A stretch of DNA of 64,000 bases from an uncultured Pontibacter sp. (GCA_947499125.1 CANMMP010000007.1:1-64000); one strand, 5' to 3'. Positions 51,554 through 62,669 are shown, numbered from the stretch's first letter. The notes: a model not told the origin generated them from the sequence alone. A program made the numbers and translations.

Positions 51554-53131
51554 TTAAACGCCTAACAGCAATCTCATCGGATCTTCCAATAGCTCCTTCA
51601 CGCGTACCAGGAAGCTAACTGACTCACGGCCATCAATAATTCTATGGTCGTAAGAAAGTGCCAGGTACATCATTGGGCGGATCTCAACTTGTCCGTTGAT
51701 GGCAACAGGGCGCTGCACAATGTTGTGCATACCAAGTATAGCCGACTGCGGCGCATTGATGATCGGAGTAGACATCATAGAACCGAACACACCACCATTG
51801 GTAATAGTAAAGGTACCGCCAGTCATTTCTTCGATAGACAATTTACCATCACGTGCCTTCTTAGCTAAGCGCACAACTTCTTTCTCGATTCCATCCAGCG
51901 ATAGTTCATCTGCGTTTCTGATCACAGGTACAACCAGGCCTTTCGGCGACGAAACAGCAATTGAAACATCCACAAAATCACTAAAGATCATGTCGTTGCC
52001 ATCGATCTGAGCATTTACGGCAGGCCACTCTTTTAAAGCAACAGTACAAGCCTTTGTGAAGAACGACATAAAGCCTAGGCCTACTTCGTGTACTTCCTTA
52101 AACTTGTCTTTATACTTGGTGCGGATATCCATGATCGGCTTCATATCTACCTCGTTGAAGGTAGTAAGCATGGCCGTTTCGTTTTTAACTGTTACCAGAC
52201 GGCGGGCAACTGTTTTACGCAGCGAGCTCATTTTCTCACGACGCTGGTTTCTGTCGCCGGATGCCGCTGGTGCTTCGTCAGCAGCCTCTTGTTTAGGTGC
52301 AGCAGCGGCTGGTTTAGCAGCGGACTTTTGTGCGTTCTGCGCATCCTCTTTGGTAATGCGGCCATCACGACCTGAACCCTGCACATCGGCAGCGTTTATA
52401 CCTTTCTCAGCTAATATTTTACCGGCAGCCGGCGACGGCGTACCAGAAGCATAGGTTTGAGAACCAGACGGAGCAGATGCAGCCTGGGTAGCCACTTGTT
52501 GTGTAGCAGCTTCCTGCTTGGCATTTGCCTGTGCGTTGGCTTTAGTCTGGCCGGCACCCGGTACAATTCTGCAAAGCAAACCGCCGATCTCTACGGTATC
52601 GCCTTCTTTTGCTACAATTTCTAATGTACCTGCGGCCTCAGCAGGCAACTCAAAAGTAGCTTTATCTGATTCCAGCTCAGCTATAACTTCGTCCATCTCT
52701 ACATGGTCACCATCGCTTTTCAGCCAGCTGGCTATAGTTACTTCTGTAATAGATTCGCCTACAGTTGGCACTTTCATTTCTACGGCCTCGCCGGCACCAC
52801 CAGTAGCAGCTGCCGGAGTAGATTCCTGTGCAGTGGTTGTTGGTGCAGGAGCGTCCTGCTTTGCAGCAGGAGCCGATGGAGCAGCCGGTGCAGCACCATC
52901 CTGATCGATGCGGCAGATAACAGCGCCAACATCTATCGTGTCGCCTTCCTGCGCTACAATGCGTAAAATGCCTGCGGCTTCAGCTGGCAGTTCGAATGTG
53001 GCTTTGTCAGATTCCAGCTCCGCAATCACCTCATCCATCTCTACTCGGTCGCCATCTTTCTTAAGCCATTGGGCTATGGTCACCTCAGTGATCGACTCAC
53101 CTACGGCAGGCACTTTAACTTCTAAGCTCAT
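51554..53131 (-). CDS. odhB: 2-oxoglutarate dehydrogenase E2, with two lipoyl domains
   Basis: This dihydrolipoamide succinyltransferase has 525 residues. There are two lipoyl domains at about 4-75 and 118-189 (lipoyl-lysines near 43 and 157 in ESDKATFEL), joined by an Ala/Pro linker. A peripheral-subunit-binding domain follows near 230-275 ([19 protein letters not shown]). The catalytic acyltransferase domain ends with [11 protein letters not shown]. By my alignment 58 of 72 positions of the two lipoyl domains are identical. E. coli E2o has one lipoyl domain. It is between odhA (99-base gap) and lpdA. Confidence 0.95.
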   Translation of the reverse strand: MSLEVKVPAVGESITEVTIAQWLKKDGDRVEMDEVIAELESDKATFELPAEAAGILRIVAQEGDTIDVGAVICRIDQDGAAPAAPSAPAAKQDAPAPTTTAQESTPAAATGGAGEAVEMKVPTVGESITEVTIASWLKSDGDHVEMDEVIAELESDKATFELPAEAAGTLEIVAKEGDTVEIGGLLCRIVPGAGQTKANAQANAKQEAATQQVATQAASAPSGSQTYASGTPSPAAGKILAEKGINAADVQGSGRDGRITKEDAQNAQKSAAKPAAAAPKQEAADEAPAASGDRNQRREKMSSLRKTVARRLVTVKNETAMLTTFNEVDMKPIMDIRTKYKDKFKEVHEVGLGFMSFFTKACTVALKEWPAVNAQIDGNDMIFSDFVDVSIAVSSPKGLVVPVIRNADELSLDGIEKEVVRLAKKARDGKLSIEEMTGGTFTITNGGVFGSMMSTPIINAPQSAILGMHNIVQRPVAINGQVEIRPMMYLALSYDHRIIDGRESVSFLVRVKELLEDPMRLLLGV

Positions 53132-53230
53132 ATTATTCTTCTAATTATGAATTACAGTTTTTGAATTACGAATGAATAATGGGTAATGATTGATATCCTT
53201 TAATAATCATTACTCATTAATACTTATTCA

Positions 53231-55990
53231 TTAAACAGCGAATGCTTTCTCCATTAACTCTTGCTGCTCTTTTGCGTGTATCTTTAGGTAACCTGTTGCA
53301 GGCGATGCACTTGCTTTACGGGCTATTACATCCGTGATGCTATTACGCATGATACGCAGTATATACATCCAGCCACCCATATTTTCCGGCTCTTCCTGTA
53401 CCCAGTATACTTTTGCATTCTTATACTTGGCAAGTTCTGCTTCTAACTGCACTTTCGGGAATGGCGCCAGCTGCTCCATACGAATCAGGGCTACATCTTT
53501 GCGCTTGTTCTTCTGCTGCTCTTCCAGCAGGTCGAAGTATACTTTACCCCAGCACAGCAATACTTTCTTCACCGATTTAGCTGAAGCATACGAATCACCG
53601 ATCACTTCTCTGAAACCACCAGATGTAAAGTCCTCGATAGGAGAAACTACAGCCGGATGACGCAGCAACGACTTAGGCGACATATTGATAGCTGGCTTGC
53701 GGAATGGCAAGGCCAACTGGCGACGCATAAAGTGGAACAGGTTAGCAGGCGTTGTAATGTAAGTTACGAACATGTTGTTTTCGGCTGCTAACTGCAGGAA
53801 TCTTTCAGGGCGTGCGTTTGAGTGCTCTGGTCCCTGGCCTTCGTAACCATGTGGCAACAGCATTACCAAACCGTTCATGCGCTGCCACTTCGATTCTGTA
53901 GCTGAGATGAACTGGTCGATCATGACCTGGGCACCATTGGCAAAGTCACCGAACTGGGCTTCCCAGATAACCAATGCATTTGGGTTAGCCATAGCATAGC
54001 CAAATTCAAACCCTAATACGCCATACTCAGAAAGCAGGGAATTGTAGATCTCAAACGAGCCCTGGCCTTCGGCCATGTGGTTCAGGTTATTATATGGGGC
54101 ACTTGTTACAGCATCGTGCAATACGGCATGGCGATGCGAGAATGTACCACGCTGCACATCCTGACCTGTGAAACGCACGATCCTACCATCCAGCAGAACC
54201 GAACCATAGGCAAGTAATTCACCGGCTGCCCAGTTAAGCTGCTTTGTTTCAAAGAACATATCCTTACGCTCTTTTATCAGCTTCTCTATCTGTTTTAATG
54301 GTTTAAAGCCTTGCGGTAAGGTAGTAAGCGCTTTACCAACAGCATCAACAGCATCTGCAGATATACCTGTTTCCGGAGACTGGTTAAAATCTTCGGGTTT
54401 AGAACGGCGCAGGCTTTGCCATTCTTTCTCCATTTGCTGGTAGTTGTATGGCAATGGCTTTTGCTTTACCATGTCCAGGCGGTCCTGCAACAAGTTGCGG
54501 AACTCCTTGTCCATAGACTTGGCCAGCTCAGCATCTATCTCTCCACGGTTGATCAGGTCTTTGTTATAAACTTCGCGTGGGTTAGCGTGCTTTGATATCA
54601 GGTTGTATAGTTGTGGCTGCGTAAATTTCGGCTCATCCGACTCGTTGTGGCCATGACGACGGTAGCACACCATATCTATAAAGATATCGTTGTTATAGCG
54701 CTGGCGATATTCCATGGACATACGCATGGCAAATACCACCGCTTCCGGGTCGTCGCCGTTTACGTGAAGTACAGGGGCATCAATTATCTTGGCAACATCT
54801 GTACTATAAATGGATGAACGGGCATCTTCAAAATCGGTAGTAAAGCCAACCTGGTTGTTTATCACGAAATGGATCGTACCACCTGTGTTGTAACCATCGA
54901 GGTTAGCCATTTGGGTAACTTCGTAAACTACACCCTGTCCCGCAACAGCAGCATCACCGTGTATCAGTATCGGCAATACTTTATCAATGTCCTTATCGTA
55001 CATGCAATCGATCTTGGCACGCACAAAACCCTCTACTACCGGGTTCACCGCCTCTAAGTGCGATGGGTTAGGGGCCAGTTTCAGATTTACTTTTTTACCT
55101 GACGGCGTTACTACTTCTGAAGAGTAACCCATGTGGTATTTAACGTCACCGTCACCCATGGTAAGGTCCGGAACGGCTGTACCTTCAAATTCGGAGAAGA
55201 TCTGCTCATAGGTTTTGCCCATGATGTTGGCCAGTACGTTCAGGCGGCCACGGTGTGCCATACCTATCACTACTTCCTCAACACCCAGTTCAGATGCTTT
55301 ATCTATAGCCGCATCAAGGGCAGGTATAGTTGTTTCGCCACCTTCCAGTGAGAAACGTTTCTGGCCTAAGAACTTCGTATGCAGGAAGTTCTCGAACACA
55401 ACTGCTTCATTCAGCTTGGAAAGGATGCGTTTTTTATATTCGATCCCCGGATTAAAGTTCAGTGAATCCTGCTCTACTTTCTTTTTGAACCACTCCAGTA
55501 CTTCCGGATCGCGGATGTACATGTATTCAAAACCGATAGAGCCAGTGTATATCTTTTTAAGAGCTGCTTCAATATCGCGAAGCGTAGCTGGCCCGATGCC
55601 AATTATATCACCAACCTGGAAAACGGTATCCAGGTCAGCATCGGTAAGGCCAAAGTCAGCCAGGTCTAATCTTGCTTTGCGGTCTTTGCGGGCACGCACC
55701 GGGTTGGTGTTAGAGCGCAGGTGGCCGCGTGTGCGGTAAGCGTGGATCAGGTTACGAACGGCTACTTCTTTATCAGAATCGCCTGAGGTGGCAACCATAC
55801 CTTTTGCAGGAGCAGGTGCAGTACCTTCTGTTACTTCGCTGCCATTTTCGCCGTAAGCAGTAGCAAAGTCATAACCTTCAAAAAACTTGCGCCATCCGGC
55901 ATCAACCGACTCCGGATCTTGCTGATAAGCTTTGTAAAGCCCATCAATATAATCGCCGTGCGCGTTAGCGATGTAAGTATATTTATCCAT
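53231..55990 (-). CDS. odhA: 2-oxoglutarate dehydrogenase E1
   Basis: This thiamine diphosphate-dependent E1o subunit decarboxylates 2-oxoglutarate in the TCA cycle. The 919-residue protein has the E1o N-terminal peptide (YIDGLYKAYQQDPESVDAGW), the IGMAHRGRLNVLANI region, the ThDP-binding GDAAVAGQGVVYE motif and the C-terminal transketolase-like half (GQDVQRGTFSHRHAVLHD). An ATG nine codons earlier (56017) lies inside the promoter -7 box, so 55990 is the start. It is first in the odhA-odhB-lpdA set. Confidence 0.95.
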   Translation of the reverse strand: MDKYTYIANAHGDYIDGLYKAYQQDPESVDAGWRKFFEGYDFATAYGENGSEVTEGTAPAPAKGMVATSGDSDKEVAVRNLIHAYRTRGHLRSNTNPVRARKDRKARLDLADFGLTDADLDTVFQVGDIIGIGPATLRDIEAALKKIYTGSIGFEYMYIRDPEVLEWFKKKVEQDSLNFNPGIEYKKRILSKLNEAVVFENFLHTKFLGQKRFSLEGGETTIPALDAAIDKASELGVEEVVIGMAHRGRLNVLANIMGKTYEQIFSEFEGTAVPDLTMGDGDVKYHMGYSSEVVTPSGKKVNLKLAPNPSHLEAVNPVVEGFVRAKIDCMYDKDIDKVLPILIHGDAAVAGQGVVYEVTQMANLDGYNTGGTIHFVINNQVGFTTDFEDARSSIYSTDVAKIIDAPVLHVNGDDPEAVVFAMRMSMEYRQRYNNDIFIDMVCYRRHGHNESDEPKFTQPQLYNLISKHANPREVYNKDLINRGEIDAELAKSMDKEFRNLLQDRLDMVKQKPLPYNYQQMEKEWQSLRRSKPEDFNQSPETGISADAVDAVGKALTTLPQGFKPLKQIEKLIKERKDMFFETKQLNWAAGELLAYGSVLLDGRIVRFTGQDVQRGTFSHRHAVLHDAVTSAPYNNLNHMAEGQGSFEIYNSLLSEYGVLGFEFGYAMANPNALVIWEAQFGDFANGAQVMIDQFISATESKWQRMNGLVMLLPHGYEGQGPEHSNARPERFLQLAAENNMFVTYITTPANLFHFMRRQLALPFRKPAINMSPKSLLRHPAVVSPIEDFTSGGFREVIGDSYASAKSVKKVLLCWGKVYFDLLEEQQKNKRKDVALIRMEQLAPFPKVQLEAELAKYKNAKVYWVQEEPENMGGWMYILRIMRNSITDVIARKASASPATGYLKIHAKEQQELMEKAFAV

Positions 55991-56014
55991 AGGATTACTC
56001 TCTTTGTATGCAGG

Positions 56015-56043
56015 CAAAGTTAGAAGTATTATTCATAAAACAA
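56015..56043 (-). promoter_or_regulatory. promoter of odhA
   Basis: TTG at 56043-56041 and TAACTTTG at 56022-56015 on the minus strand, 18-base spacer. Transcription would start about 18 bases before the ATG at 55990. Confidence 0.6.
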
Positions 56044-56504
56044 ATTACCTATAATCGCATAAGCAAATATGCCTGTTTCACAACCACATATCTTTATTCT
56101 ATACTTATATGGTAGTGGTAAGTTATACTAAAACCGTTTAATATTGCTTATTATACTTTAAATCAAATACCTTCTTCATTTCAGCCTCTTTATATTCCCA
56201 AAAAGAAAAATAATTAAAGCTGGCACTCAGCAACTATAAATCTGCACTTAAGACAGAACCATAAGTATTGCCTGTTTTACTTTCCATATCAACCTATACT
56301 ATAGATTGTTACTTTTAGCAACTTAAAAATCAAGCAAAGAGACTTTAAAGCAACTTTTTACAGCTTTACTCTCTCTAAAACCGGTTAAAAGTAATGTTAC
56401 TTTTAACCGAATTCTTTCCTGTTATATATACTATGATAGAATTAGCTTTATACAAGTACTTCAGCTTTTTCCATTAACTGAGGTATACGCTAATTATATC
56501 AGCT
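56044..56504. other. AT-rich intergenic region with a 13-bp inverted repeat
   Basis: No gene is seen in this 461-base stretch between divergent odhA and the WYL-like gene. An inverted repeat at 56382-56409 has CGGTTAAAAGTAA and its exact complement around TG. The half-site GTTACTTTTA recurs near 56309-56318. The repeat could be an operator or a structured leader. Confidence 0.5.
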
Positions 56505-56810
56505 ATGTATAGTATTCTACTTGAGGAGTTATCAAAAGCTATTGGAGCGCGGCAGTTCGTAGAGTTTACATACAAAGAGCACACCTACGTAATTGAGCCG
56601 CACTTGCTTGGCCAGAACCATCGCAGGCAAGACTGCCTTTGCGGATGGAGCATCGAAAGTTCACCGTCGCCTAATATTAAAACCGGGTGGCACTGCTTTT
56701 TATTACAGGATATTAAAAGCCTGAAAACATTGGACAAAAGATTTTCTAAAACGCGACCCGGTTACGATCCTTATGACAGCACTATGAACCGGATCTATTA
56801 CCGGGCCTGA
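56505..56810 (+). CDS. small WYL-like protein
   Basis: This 101-residue protein matches the core of WYL domains (IGARQFVEFTYKEHTYVIEPHLLGQNHRRQ, then CLCGWSIE, then WHCFLLQDIKSLKTLDKRF), which bind nucleotides or nucleic acids. No helix-turn-helix is attached, in contrast to WYL regulators. It may therefore be a partner or a degenerate form. It starts a plus-strand run but is isolated from its neighbours by over 100 bases. Confidence 0.75.
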   Translation: MYSILLEELSKAIGARQFVEFTYKEHTYVIEPHLLGQNHRRQDCLCGWSIESSPSPNIKTGWHCFLLQDIKSLKTLDKRFSKTRPGYDPYDSTMNRIYYRA

Positions 56811-56932
56811 TTTAAGATTAACCTATACTGCTACGCTTACCGCTTACCTACTATCTAAATATCCTCTGTCAGTCTGAACAAGATGATATTTCCTTACATA
56901 AGATTCAGTGTTCACTTTTAATCGTATGTACT

Positions 56933-58969
56933 ATGGAAAAAGAAACATGCCTCCGTATTACCGGCAAAGCACAAAACACAGCCGGTTCTTTATTTCGCTT
57001 TATTTGTTTAGCCAGCCTTGCATTATTTTGCACACAGGCAGCTTTAGCGCAAACTATAAGGTCGGTTAGCTCCGGCGACTGGAACAACCCGGCTACGTGG
57101 GAACAAGGCATTATACCAAGTGCTGGCGCTGCAGTAGAAATTGTGAATGGTCACCAGGTAACTATAACCGGCAACATAACAACAGGTAGCATTAATGTAT
57201 ACCCACCGCATAACAGCGACAAACAAAACGAAAAGACTGAACTACTGGTAAACAGCGGAGCAAGCTTACAGGCTGCTTCATTGTTCCTGCATAATAAAAA
57301 CGATCGTCGCTATTCTTCATTAATTAACCAGGGCGGCTCTATTACAATGGCTGGCTTTTTCACTATAGGCGACGGCTGCATTGTTACAAACCAGAGCGGA
57401 GAAATAACTACAGGCGGTACGCTAACGAATGCAGGCACCATTGATACCGGAAGCGGCACGTTAAATATTGGCGATACGTATTCCGGTATCGGGATATTTA
57501 ACAAAGGAACAGGTACTGTAGTTTACTCAAAAAGCAATGCTTCTCAGACTATAAATAACCTGCCCTACCATAACCTGCAACTTTCCGGGGGAACTATAAA
57601 ATATCCCGCGGCGGCACTATCTGTTTCCGGTAATTTAACTATAGCTGATGCTACCACGCTACAGGCTGGCAATTACTCGCACATTATAACAGGAGACGTA
57701 GAGAATCGCGGTATACTTTCGGGGCAAAATAGTATCATAACTTTAGGTGGAAATTGGCTTAATTATAGTGTTTTTAATGAAGGTACTTCAACTATAAACT
57801 TAGCTGGTAACACCCTGCAAACTATAACCGGCGACAATACTTTCTACAACTTTAACTTTACCGGTACAGCACAAGCCGAGCTTTTATCAGATATAACTAT
57901 AACCAACGGCATAAGCGTTACTCAAAGCCACCTGAATACAAATACCCACACAGTATGGTTAAGCAACAGCGCATCACTTACAACTCCTGAAACCGATGCA
58001 GCGCACATAATTGGCACCGTGCAAACCAGCCGCACGCTTATACCTGCTACTACCGAAAACTTTGGCAATATCGGGCTTAGCCTTAGCCGTAATGATGTAG
58101 ACCCAGGTTTAGTAACCGTAGAGCGCCTGACAGGTGTAACCACCCAGATAATAGATGGAAACGAAAGCGTAACCCGCCAATATAACATTAGCCGCAGCGG
58201 CACCAACGATATTACTTCCCTTGAAATGACCATGGATATGGAGTTTCTACCAAACGAGCTTAAATCGAGGCCACTGAACGAGTATAAGCTTTATAACAAG
58301 GGCAAAGACAAGGAGGCACTGCCGGTACCAAGCTCAACTGTAAATCAGAACACTATCCGACACACCAACTCCAACAGGTTTGGTACTTATACATTAGCTC
58401 CTTCCATTACGCCAATGCCAGTAGAACTGATCTCTTTTAAAGCCATTCGCCATGACATGGTTGTTACTTTAAAATGGGCTACGGCATCAGAAGAGAATAA
58501 TATGGGGTTTGAAGTACAAAGCGCTACTGATGGCCTGAATTTTACAACTATAGATTTTGTTGAGAGCCTCTCACCATTCAGCAGTACGCTGCAGAACTAT
58601 ACTTACACCGACAACAGCCAGGCACGTCAGCAAAAAGTTTACTACAGGTTAAAGCAGGTTGATTACGACGGAAAGTTTAGTTACTCGAAAGTACAGGCGG
58701 TTGCTGCAGATGCTACTCCTTTTACTTTCAGTGTATCGCCAAATCCATTTGCAGGCCAATTACGCTTTGCGCTTGATGCAGAAACCATGCAGGCTACCCT
58801 TTCCGACCTGAACGGGAAAGTAGTGTTAAATCAAAGTATAACTACCCAGAATAAAGACGCCAACGGTTACTATACTATAGATACAAATCAGGTAAACACC
58901 AGCGGCTTATACATTTTACGCATCCAGACACCAGAAAGAACCTACCAGGCAAAACTGCTGAAAAACTAA
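56933..58969 (+). CDS. large secreted T9SS type A sorting domain protein
   Basis: This 678-residue protein has a signal peptide (FICLASLALFCTQAALAQ) and a beta-rich passenger beginning SVSSGDWNNPATWEQG, a motif common at the start of Bacteroidota surface proteins. Multiple GNLTIADATTL- and NTLQTITGDN-type strands suggest a beta-helix, about residues 60-400. A fibronectin-like segment (PVELISFKAIRHDMVVTLKW) follows near 500. The C-terminal type A sorting domain (SDLNGKVVLNQSITTQNKD to GLYILRIQTPERTYQAKLLKN) directs T9SS export. Passenger function is unknown. Confidence 0.9.
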   Translation: MEKETCLRITGKAQNTAGSLFRFICLASLALFCTQAALAQTIRSVSSGDWNNPATWEQGIIPSAGAAVEIVNGHQVTITGNITTGSINVYPPHNSDKQNEKTELLVNSGASLQAASLFLHNKNDRRYSSLINQGGSITMAGFFTIGDGCIVTNQSGEITTGGTLTNAGTIDTGSGTLNIGDTYSGIGIFNKGTGTVVYSKSNASQTINNLPYHNLQLSGGTIKYPAAALSVSGNLTIADATTLQAGNYSHIITGDVENRGILSGQNSIITLGGNWLNYSVFNEGTSTINLAGNTLQTITGDNTFYNFNFTGTAQAELLSDITITNGISVTQSHLNTNTHTVWLSNSASLTTPETDAAHIIGTVQTSRTLIPATTENFGNIGLSLSRNDVDPGLVTVERLTGVTTQIIDGNESVTRQYNISRSGTNDITSLEMTMDMEFLPNELKSRPLNEYKLYNKGKDKEALPVPSSTVNQNTIRHTNSNRFGTYTLAPSITPMPVELISFKAIRHDMVVTLKWATASEENNMGFEVQSATDGLNFTTIDFVESLSPFSSTLQNYTYTDNSQARQQKVYYRLKQVDYDGKFSYSKVQAVAADATPFTFSVSPNPFAGQLRFALDAETMQATLSDLNGKVVLNQSITTQNKDANGYYTIDTNQVNTSGLYILRIQTPERTYQAKLLKN

Positions 58970-59086
58970 GTACAAAATATAACTATCAGATTAAGAGCAC
59001 CTAATTACCGGTGCTTCGTACAAATGGTCGGTTCAGGATTTTTATTATCTTGTCTGACCATTTTGTTTTTAACTTATACCTATACT

Positions 59087-60826
59087 ATGAGAAGACCCAT
59101 TATTTTAATTGCCCTGCTCGGAGGCTTTGCTTTTGGTTGCAACGAAAACGCCAGGCAGGTAGCCGAAGACGAAGAACAGGAAGTAACTGAAACGCAGGCT
59201 CTCCCCGACACTGCCAATCTCACTCCCGCCCTTTCATCCATCACCACTGACGACATACTGAAACACACCAAGGTGCTGGCATCGGATGCATTTGAAGGTC
59301 GTGGCCCCGGCACTATTGGCGAAGACTCTACAGTTAATTACCTGGTAAGGCAGTTTAAGCAACTCGGCCTGCAGCCCGGCAACCCTAATGGCACCTTTGT
59401 GCAGGAAGTACCCATGTTTGGGTTTACGGCTCAACCTAAAGCCTCATTTACAGCAGGTAACAAAACTATAAATCTCAACTTCCCTTCTGATTATGTGGCT
59501 GTTTCGCGCCGCTTTGTGCCGAATGTGGAAGTTAATAATTCGGACATGGTTTTTGTAGGCTATGGTATAGTTGCCCCGGAGTATGGCTGGGACGATTACA
59601 AAGGCCTGGATGTAAAAGGCAAAACAATAGTGATGCTGATAAATGATCCGCCAATACCTGCTGCTAACAATTCCGGCGAACTGGATAGCACCATGTTCGC
59701 AGGCAAAGGCATGACCTACTATGGCCGATGGACCTATAAATATGAGATCGCTGCTGAAAAAGGAGCTGCCGCCGCTATCATCATTCACGAAACAGAGCCG
59801 GCCAGTTATCCTTACGAGGTAGTATCCGGCAGCTGGAGCCGCGAGAACTTCGATGTTAGCAACGCAAATAAGAACATGGATAAAACAGCTGTTGAAGCCT
59901 GGATAACTTCTGAAAAAGCAAAAGAACTGTTTAAAGCATCCGGTAAGAACTTTGATCAACTGAAGGCAGCCGCTATCAAAAAGGATTTTAAACCTGTGCC
60001 GCTTAATGCTAAAGCTAATTTCAATATCAAGAACACATTGCGCGAGATAAAGTCGAAGAACGTGATAGCGAAGCTGGAAGGCAGCGACCCACAATTAAAA
60101 GACGAGTATGTGGTTTATACCGCGCACTGGGATCACCTGGGCAAAGACACCAAACTTAAGGGCGACCAGATATATAATGGTGCGCTCGATAATGCCTCCG
60201 GAACAGCCGGGCTAATTGAGCTTGCAGAGGCATTTACCAAACTCGAACAGAAACCAAAGCGCTCTATACTTTTCCTGGCTGTAACCGCCGAAGAAAAAGG
60301 TTTGCTGGGCTCTAAGTATTATGCCGAAAATCCGCTTTATCCACTAAATAAAACCTTAGCTAATATAAATATGGATGTGCTGAACGCTTATGGCCCTACC
60401 GAAGACGTAATTGTAATCGGCCATGGCAACTCCGAACTGGAAGATATCCTGGAAGAGGAAGCATCAGCACAGAACAGGCATATCATACCTGAAACATCTC
60501 CTGAAAAAGGATCTTACTACCGCTCCGACCATTTTGAGTTTGCTAAACAAGGTGTACCGGCTTTATATTCTAAATCCGGAGTGAAAGCAAAAGGCCAGGC
60601 CGCTGATTATGTAAAAAAATGGCAGGACAAGTATACCGCAGACGACTACCATAAACTAAGCGACGAAGTAAGGGACGACTGGAACCTGCAAGGTGGTGTA
60701 GAGGATGTGCAATTGTTCTTCAGGGTTGGCTACAGAGTAGCAAATGGCACAGAATACCCGAACTGGAAAGATGGTTCAGAGTTTAAAGCCCGTCGTGATA
60801 AAATGCTATTTCAAACTAACAATTAA
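59087..60826 (+). CDS. M28 family metallopeptidase lipoprotein
   Basis: This 579-residue protein has a lipoprotein signal ([18 protein letters not shown], lipobox AFGC). An ATG 21 codons earlier lies in a hydrophobic stretch that does not fit and is rejected. A PA-type insertion ([18 protein letters not shown], about residues 145-265) precedes the catalytic domain. That domain has [31 protein letters not shown] (catalytic Glu pair), [10 protein letters not shown] and [12 protein letters not shown], all M28 zinc motifs. It should remove N-terminal residues from peptides at the cell surface or in the periplasm. Confidence 0.92.
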   Translation: MRRPIILIALLGGFAFGCNENARQVAEDEEQEVTETQALPDTANLTPALSSITTDDILKHTKVLASDAFEGRGPGTIGEDSTVNYLVRQFKQLGLQPGNPNGTFVQEVPMFGFTAQPKASFTAGNKTINLNFPSDYVAVSRRFVPNVEVNNSDMVFVGYGIVAPEYGWDDYKGLDVKGKTIVMLINDPPIPAANNSGELDSTMFAGKGMTYYGRWTYKYEIAAEKGAAAAIIIHETEPASYPYEVVSGSWSRENFDVSNANKNMDKTAVEAWITSEKAKELFKASGKNFDQLKAAAIKKDFKPVPLNAKANFNIKNTLREIKSKNVIAKLEGSDPQLKDEYVVYTAHWDHLGKDTKLKGDQIYNGALDNASGTAGLIELAEAFTKLEQKPKRSILFLAVTAEEKGLLGSKYYAENPLYPLNKTLANINMDVLNAYGPTEDVIVIGHGNSELEDILEEEASAQNRHIIPETSPEKGSYYRSDHFEFAKQGVPALYSKSGVKAKGQAADYVKKWQDKYTADDYHKLSDEVRDDWNLQGGVEDVQLFFRVGYRVANGTEYPNWKDGSEFKARRDKMLFQTNN

Positions 60827-61103
60827 TCAATGGGGCATTACTAAATAAGTACAATTAAATTTTAATCAAACTATAAAGTATAACTATACGGCAATCTTTT
60901 TTAACCCATCAAATAATAAGCTTAACTATAAGTATATAGCTGTTTACAAGTCAGGTTACGTTTATCAGCTAATTACAAACGTTCACTTACAGATTTGGCG
61001 CGTTCGCTTTAAAAACCTATAATTTATACTTAGCGCCGGGTTACTTAAAAGGCTTTACCGTATTAATAGATACAAAATTGGTTGTTTAACTAATAATGGA
61101 ATT

Positions 61104-61331
61104 ATGAAAAAGATATGGAAATCAGCCTTTGTAGTTTTTGCTTTAACAGCATTTACAGCATGTGGCGGCAACGACAATACAACTGAAACAGAAACCATGG
61201 AACAGGTAGAAACTGACATGGATACTGAAATGGATATGGATATTGAAACGGATACTACTACAGTTCAGGACACCACAATTAATGATGGTGTAGCTGATGA
61301 GATTCCGGAAGAAACTCCACCTATCCAGTAA
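61104..61331 (+). CDS. small acidic Asp/Thr/Met-rich lipoprotein
   Basis: This 75-residue protein has a lipoprotein signal (MKKIWKSAFVVFALTAFTAC, Cys20). An acidic tail follows (TETETMEQVETDMDTEMDMD through EIPEETPPIQ). It resembles the lipoprotein at 43249-43467 in signal, size and the DMDMD element, and is probably its paralogue. It is a single-gene unit with a terminator. Function is unknown. Confidence 0.7.
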   Translation: MKKIWKSAFVVFALTAFTACGGNDNTTETETMEQVETDMDTEMDMDIETDTTTVQDTTINDGVADEIPEETPPIQ

Positions 61332-61357
61332 TAATTTTATTTAATCCTGACTAATCG

Positions 61358-61388
61358 AAAGTCTCTGTCCGTAAAAGACAGAGACTTT
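61358..61388 (+). terminator. terminator after the acidic lipoprotein gene
   Basis: AAAGTCTCTGTC and GACAGAGACTTT are 12-bp perfect arms with a 7-base loop, then TTGTTTTATTT. Confidence 0.85.
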
Positions 61389-61453
61389 TGTTTTATTTAT
61401 ACTTTGCTGCCCTATTTGTGAGGTACAATGTATAAACTTGTTAAATTTAGGGA

Positions 61454-62626
61454 ATGGAATTTAAAACGTTACCCAACAATACTATTACGATTAAACTGGT
61501 AGATAGCAATCAGGCATTGCAGGAGGCTATCACAGACCTCAGCCAGAGCACTGAACTTGCCCTCGACCTGGAGTTTGACCAAAACCGGTATACTTACGGC
61601 TTTAACCTGTGCCTGATCCAGATCACGGCTGGTAATGGCTTGTGTTATATTATCGATCCGTTTGAGCTGGAGAGCCTGCAGCCTTTCTTTGACCTGATGG
61701 AAAATAAGTCAGTCACAAAGATCATCCATCACTCCAACAACGACATATTATTACTTGATAAACTGGGTTGCCGGATACGGAATGTACTTGATACAGATGT
61801 GGCCGCAAAAATTCTCAACTATGAGCGCTCATCGCTGGCGACCGTGCTGAAAGAAGAATTTGATATCGAAATAGATAAATCTCAGCAATCAAGCAACTGG
61901 AATAAACGACCGCTTACAGAGCAGCAGCTACAATATGCCGCTATAGATGTGGTGTATCTGCACCAGGTAAAAGATAAACTGGTAACTGAACTCACTAACC
62001 TGGGCCGTCTGCACTGGCTCGAGGAAGAGAACCAGTTACTTGAAAACCTGCGCTACACAGAAACAGAGAACCCGCACCTTCGGCTTCGCAATGCATCGAG
62101 GCTCACCTATTACGAGCAGTTTATACTTAAGTCGCTGTTCATTTTCCGCGAGAATATAGGTAAGACCCTGAATAAACCAGCTCCTTATATAATACCTAAC
62201 GATGCACTTGTAGAATTAGCTACTAACCCGGACGTAGACCTGCATGAATGGCTTAACCATACGCGCGGTATACATGGCAGGCTAAAGAGCCCTTCGTATG
62301 AAAGGCGCCTGAGCGAAGCTGTATATATGGCCAAACAAGCTGCAAAAGAGCAAAGTATATCGCACGAATATGCCGGCAGCAACTATAAACGGCCTTTCCG
62401 TACTGCCGAAACTGAAAAGCGGAAAGATGAACTTACACAAGTACAGGCGGCTATTGTTCATAAGTATGGCGAGTTTGCGGGCCGCCTTATTATAAACCAA
62501 AGTCTGATTAACGAATACAGTTATACTGGCAAACTGCGTTGCACAAAAGTATATGCAACCCGGATAGTACTAGAAACTGCTGATGCACTGGAGATAAAAT
62601 TACCAGAACCAGAAGTTATAGTATAA
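61454..62626 (+). CDS. ribonuclease D-like 3'-5' exonuclease with HRDC domain
   Basis: This 390-residue protein has the DEDD exonuclease motifs: LDLEFD (Asp38 and Glu40), IIHHSNNDILLLDKLG and YAAIDVVYLHQ (Tyr and Asp of motif III). An HRDC domain follows near residues 220-290 (YYEQFILKSLFIFRENIGKTLNKP). A C-terminal domain of unclear type ends the protein. RNase D trims tRNA and other structured RNA 3' ends. It stands 44 bases before aspA with no terminator between, so both may be cotranscribed. Confidence 0.9.
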   Translation: MEFKTLPNNTITIKLVDSNQALQEAITDLSQSTELALDLEFDQNRYTYGFNLCLIQITAGNGLCYIIDPFELESLQPFFDLMENKSVTKIIHHSNNDILLLDKLGCRIRNVLDTDVAAKILNYERSSLATVLKEEFDIEIDKSQQSSNWNKRPLTEQQLQYAAIDVVYLHQVKDKLVTELTNLGRLHWLEEENQLLENLRYTETENPHLRLRNASRLTYYEQFILKSLFIFRENIGKTLNKPAPYIIPNDALVELATNPDVDLHEWLNHTRGIHGRLKSPSYERRLSEAVYMAKQAAKEQSISHEYAGSNYKRPFRTAETEKRKDELTQVQAAIVHKYGEFAGRLIINQSLINEYSYTGKLRCTKVYATRIVLETADALEIKLPEPEVIV

Positions 62627-62669
62627 GCCTGCACTAAATAGAACTCAACAACTGAACTGGAAACGATCC

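Noticed and set aside
51554-53131. Assembly duplication of the lipoyl region
   Set aside because: The two copies differ at 14 of 72 residues and at many synonymous sites, so a collapsed or duplicated read error is unlikely.
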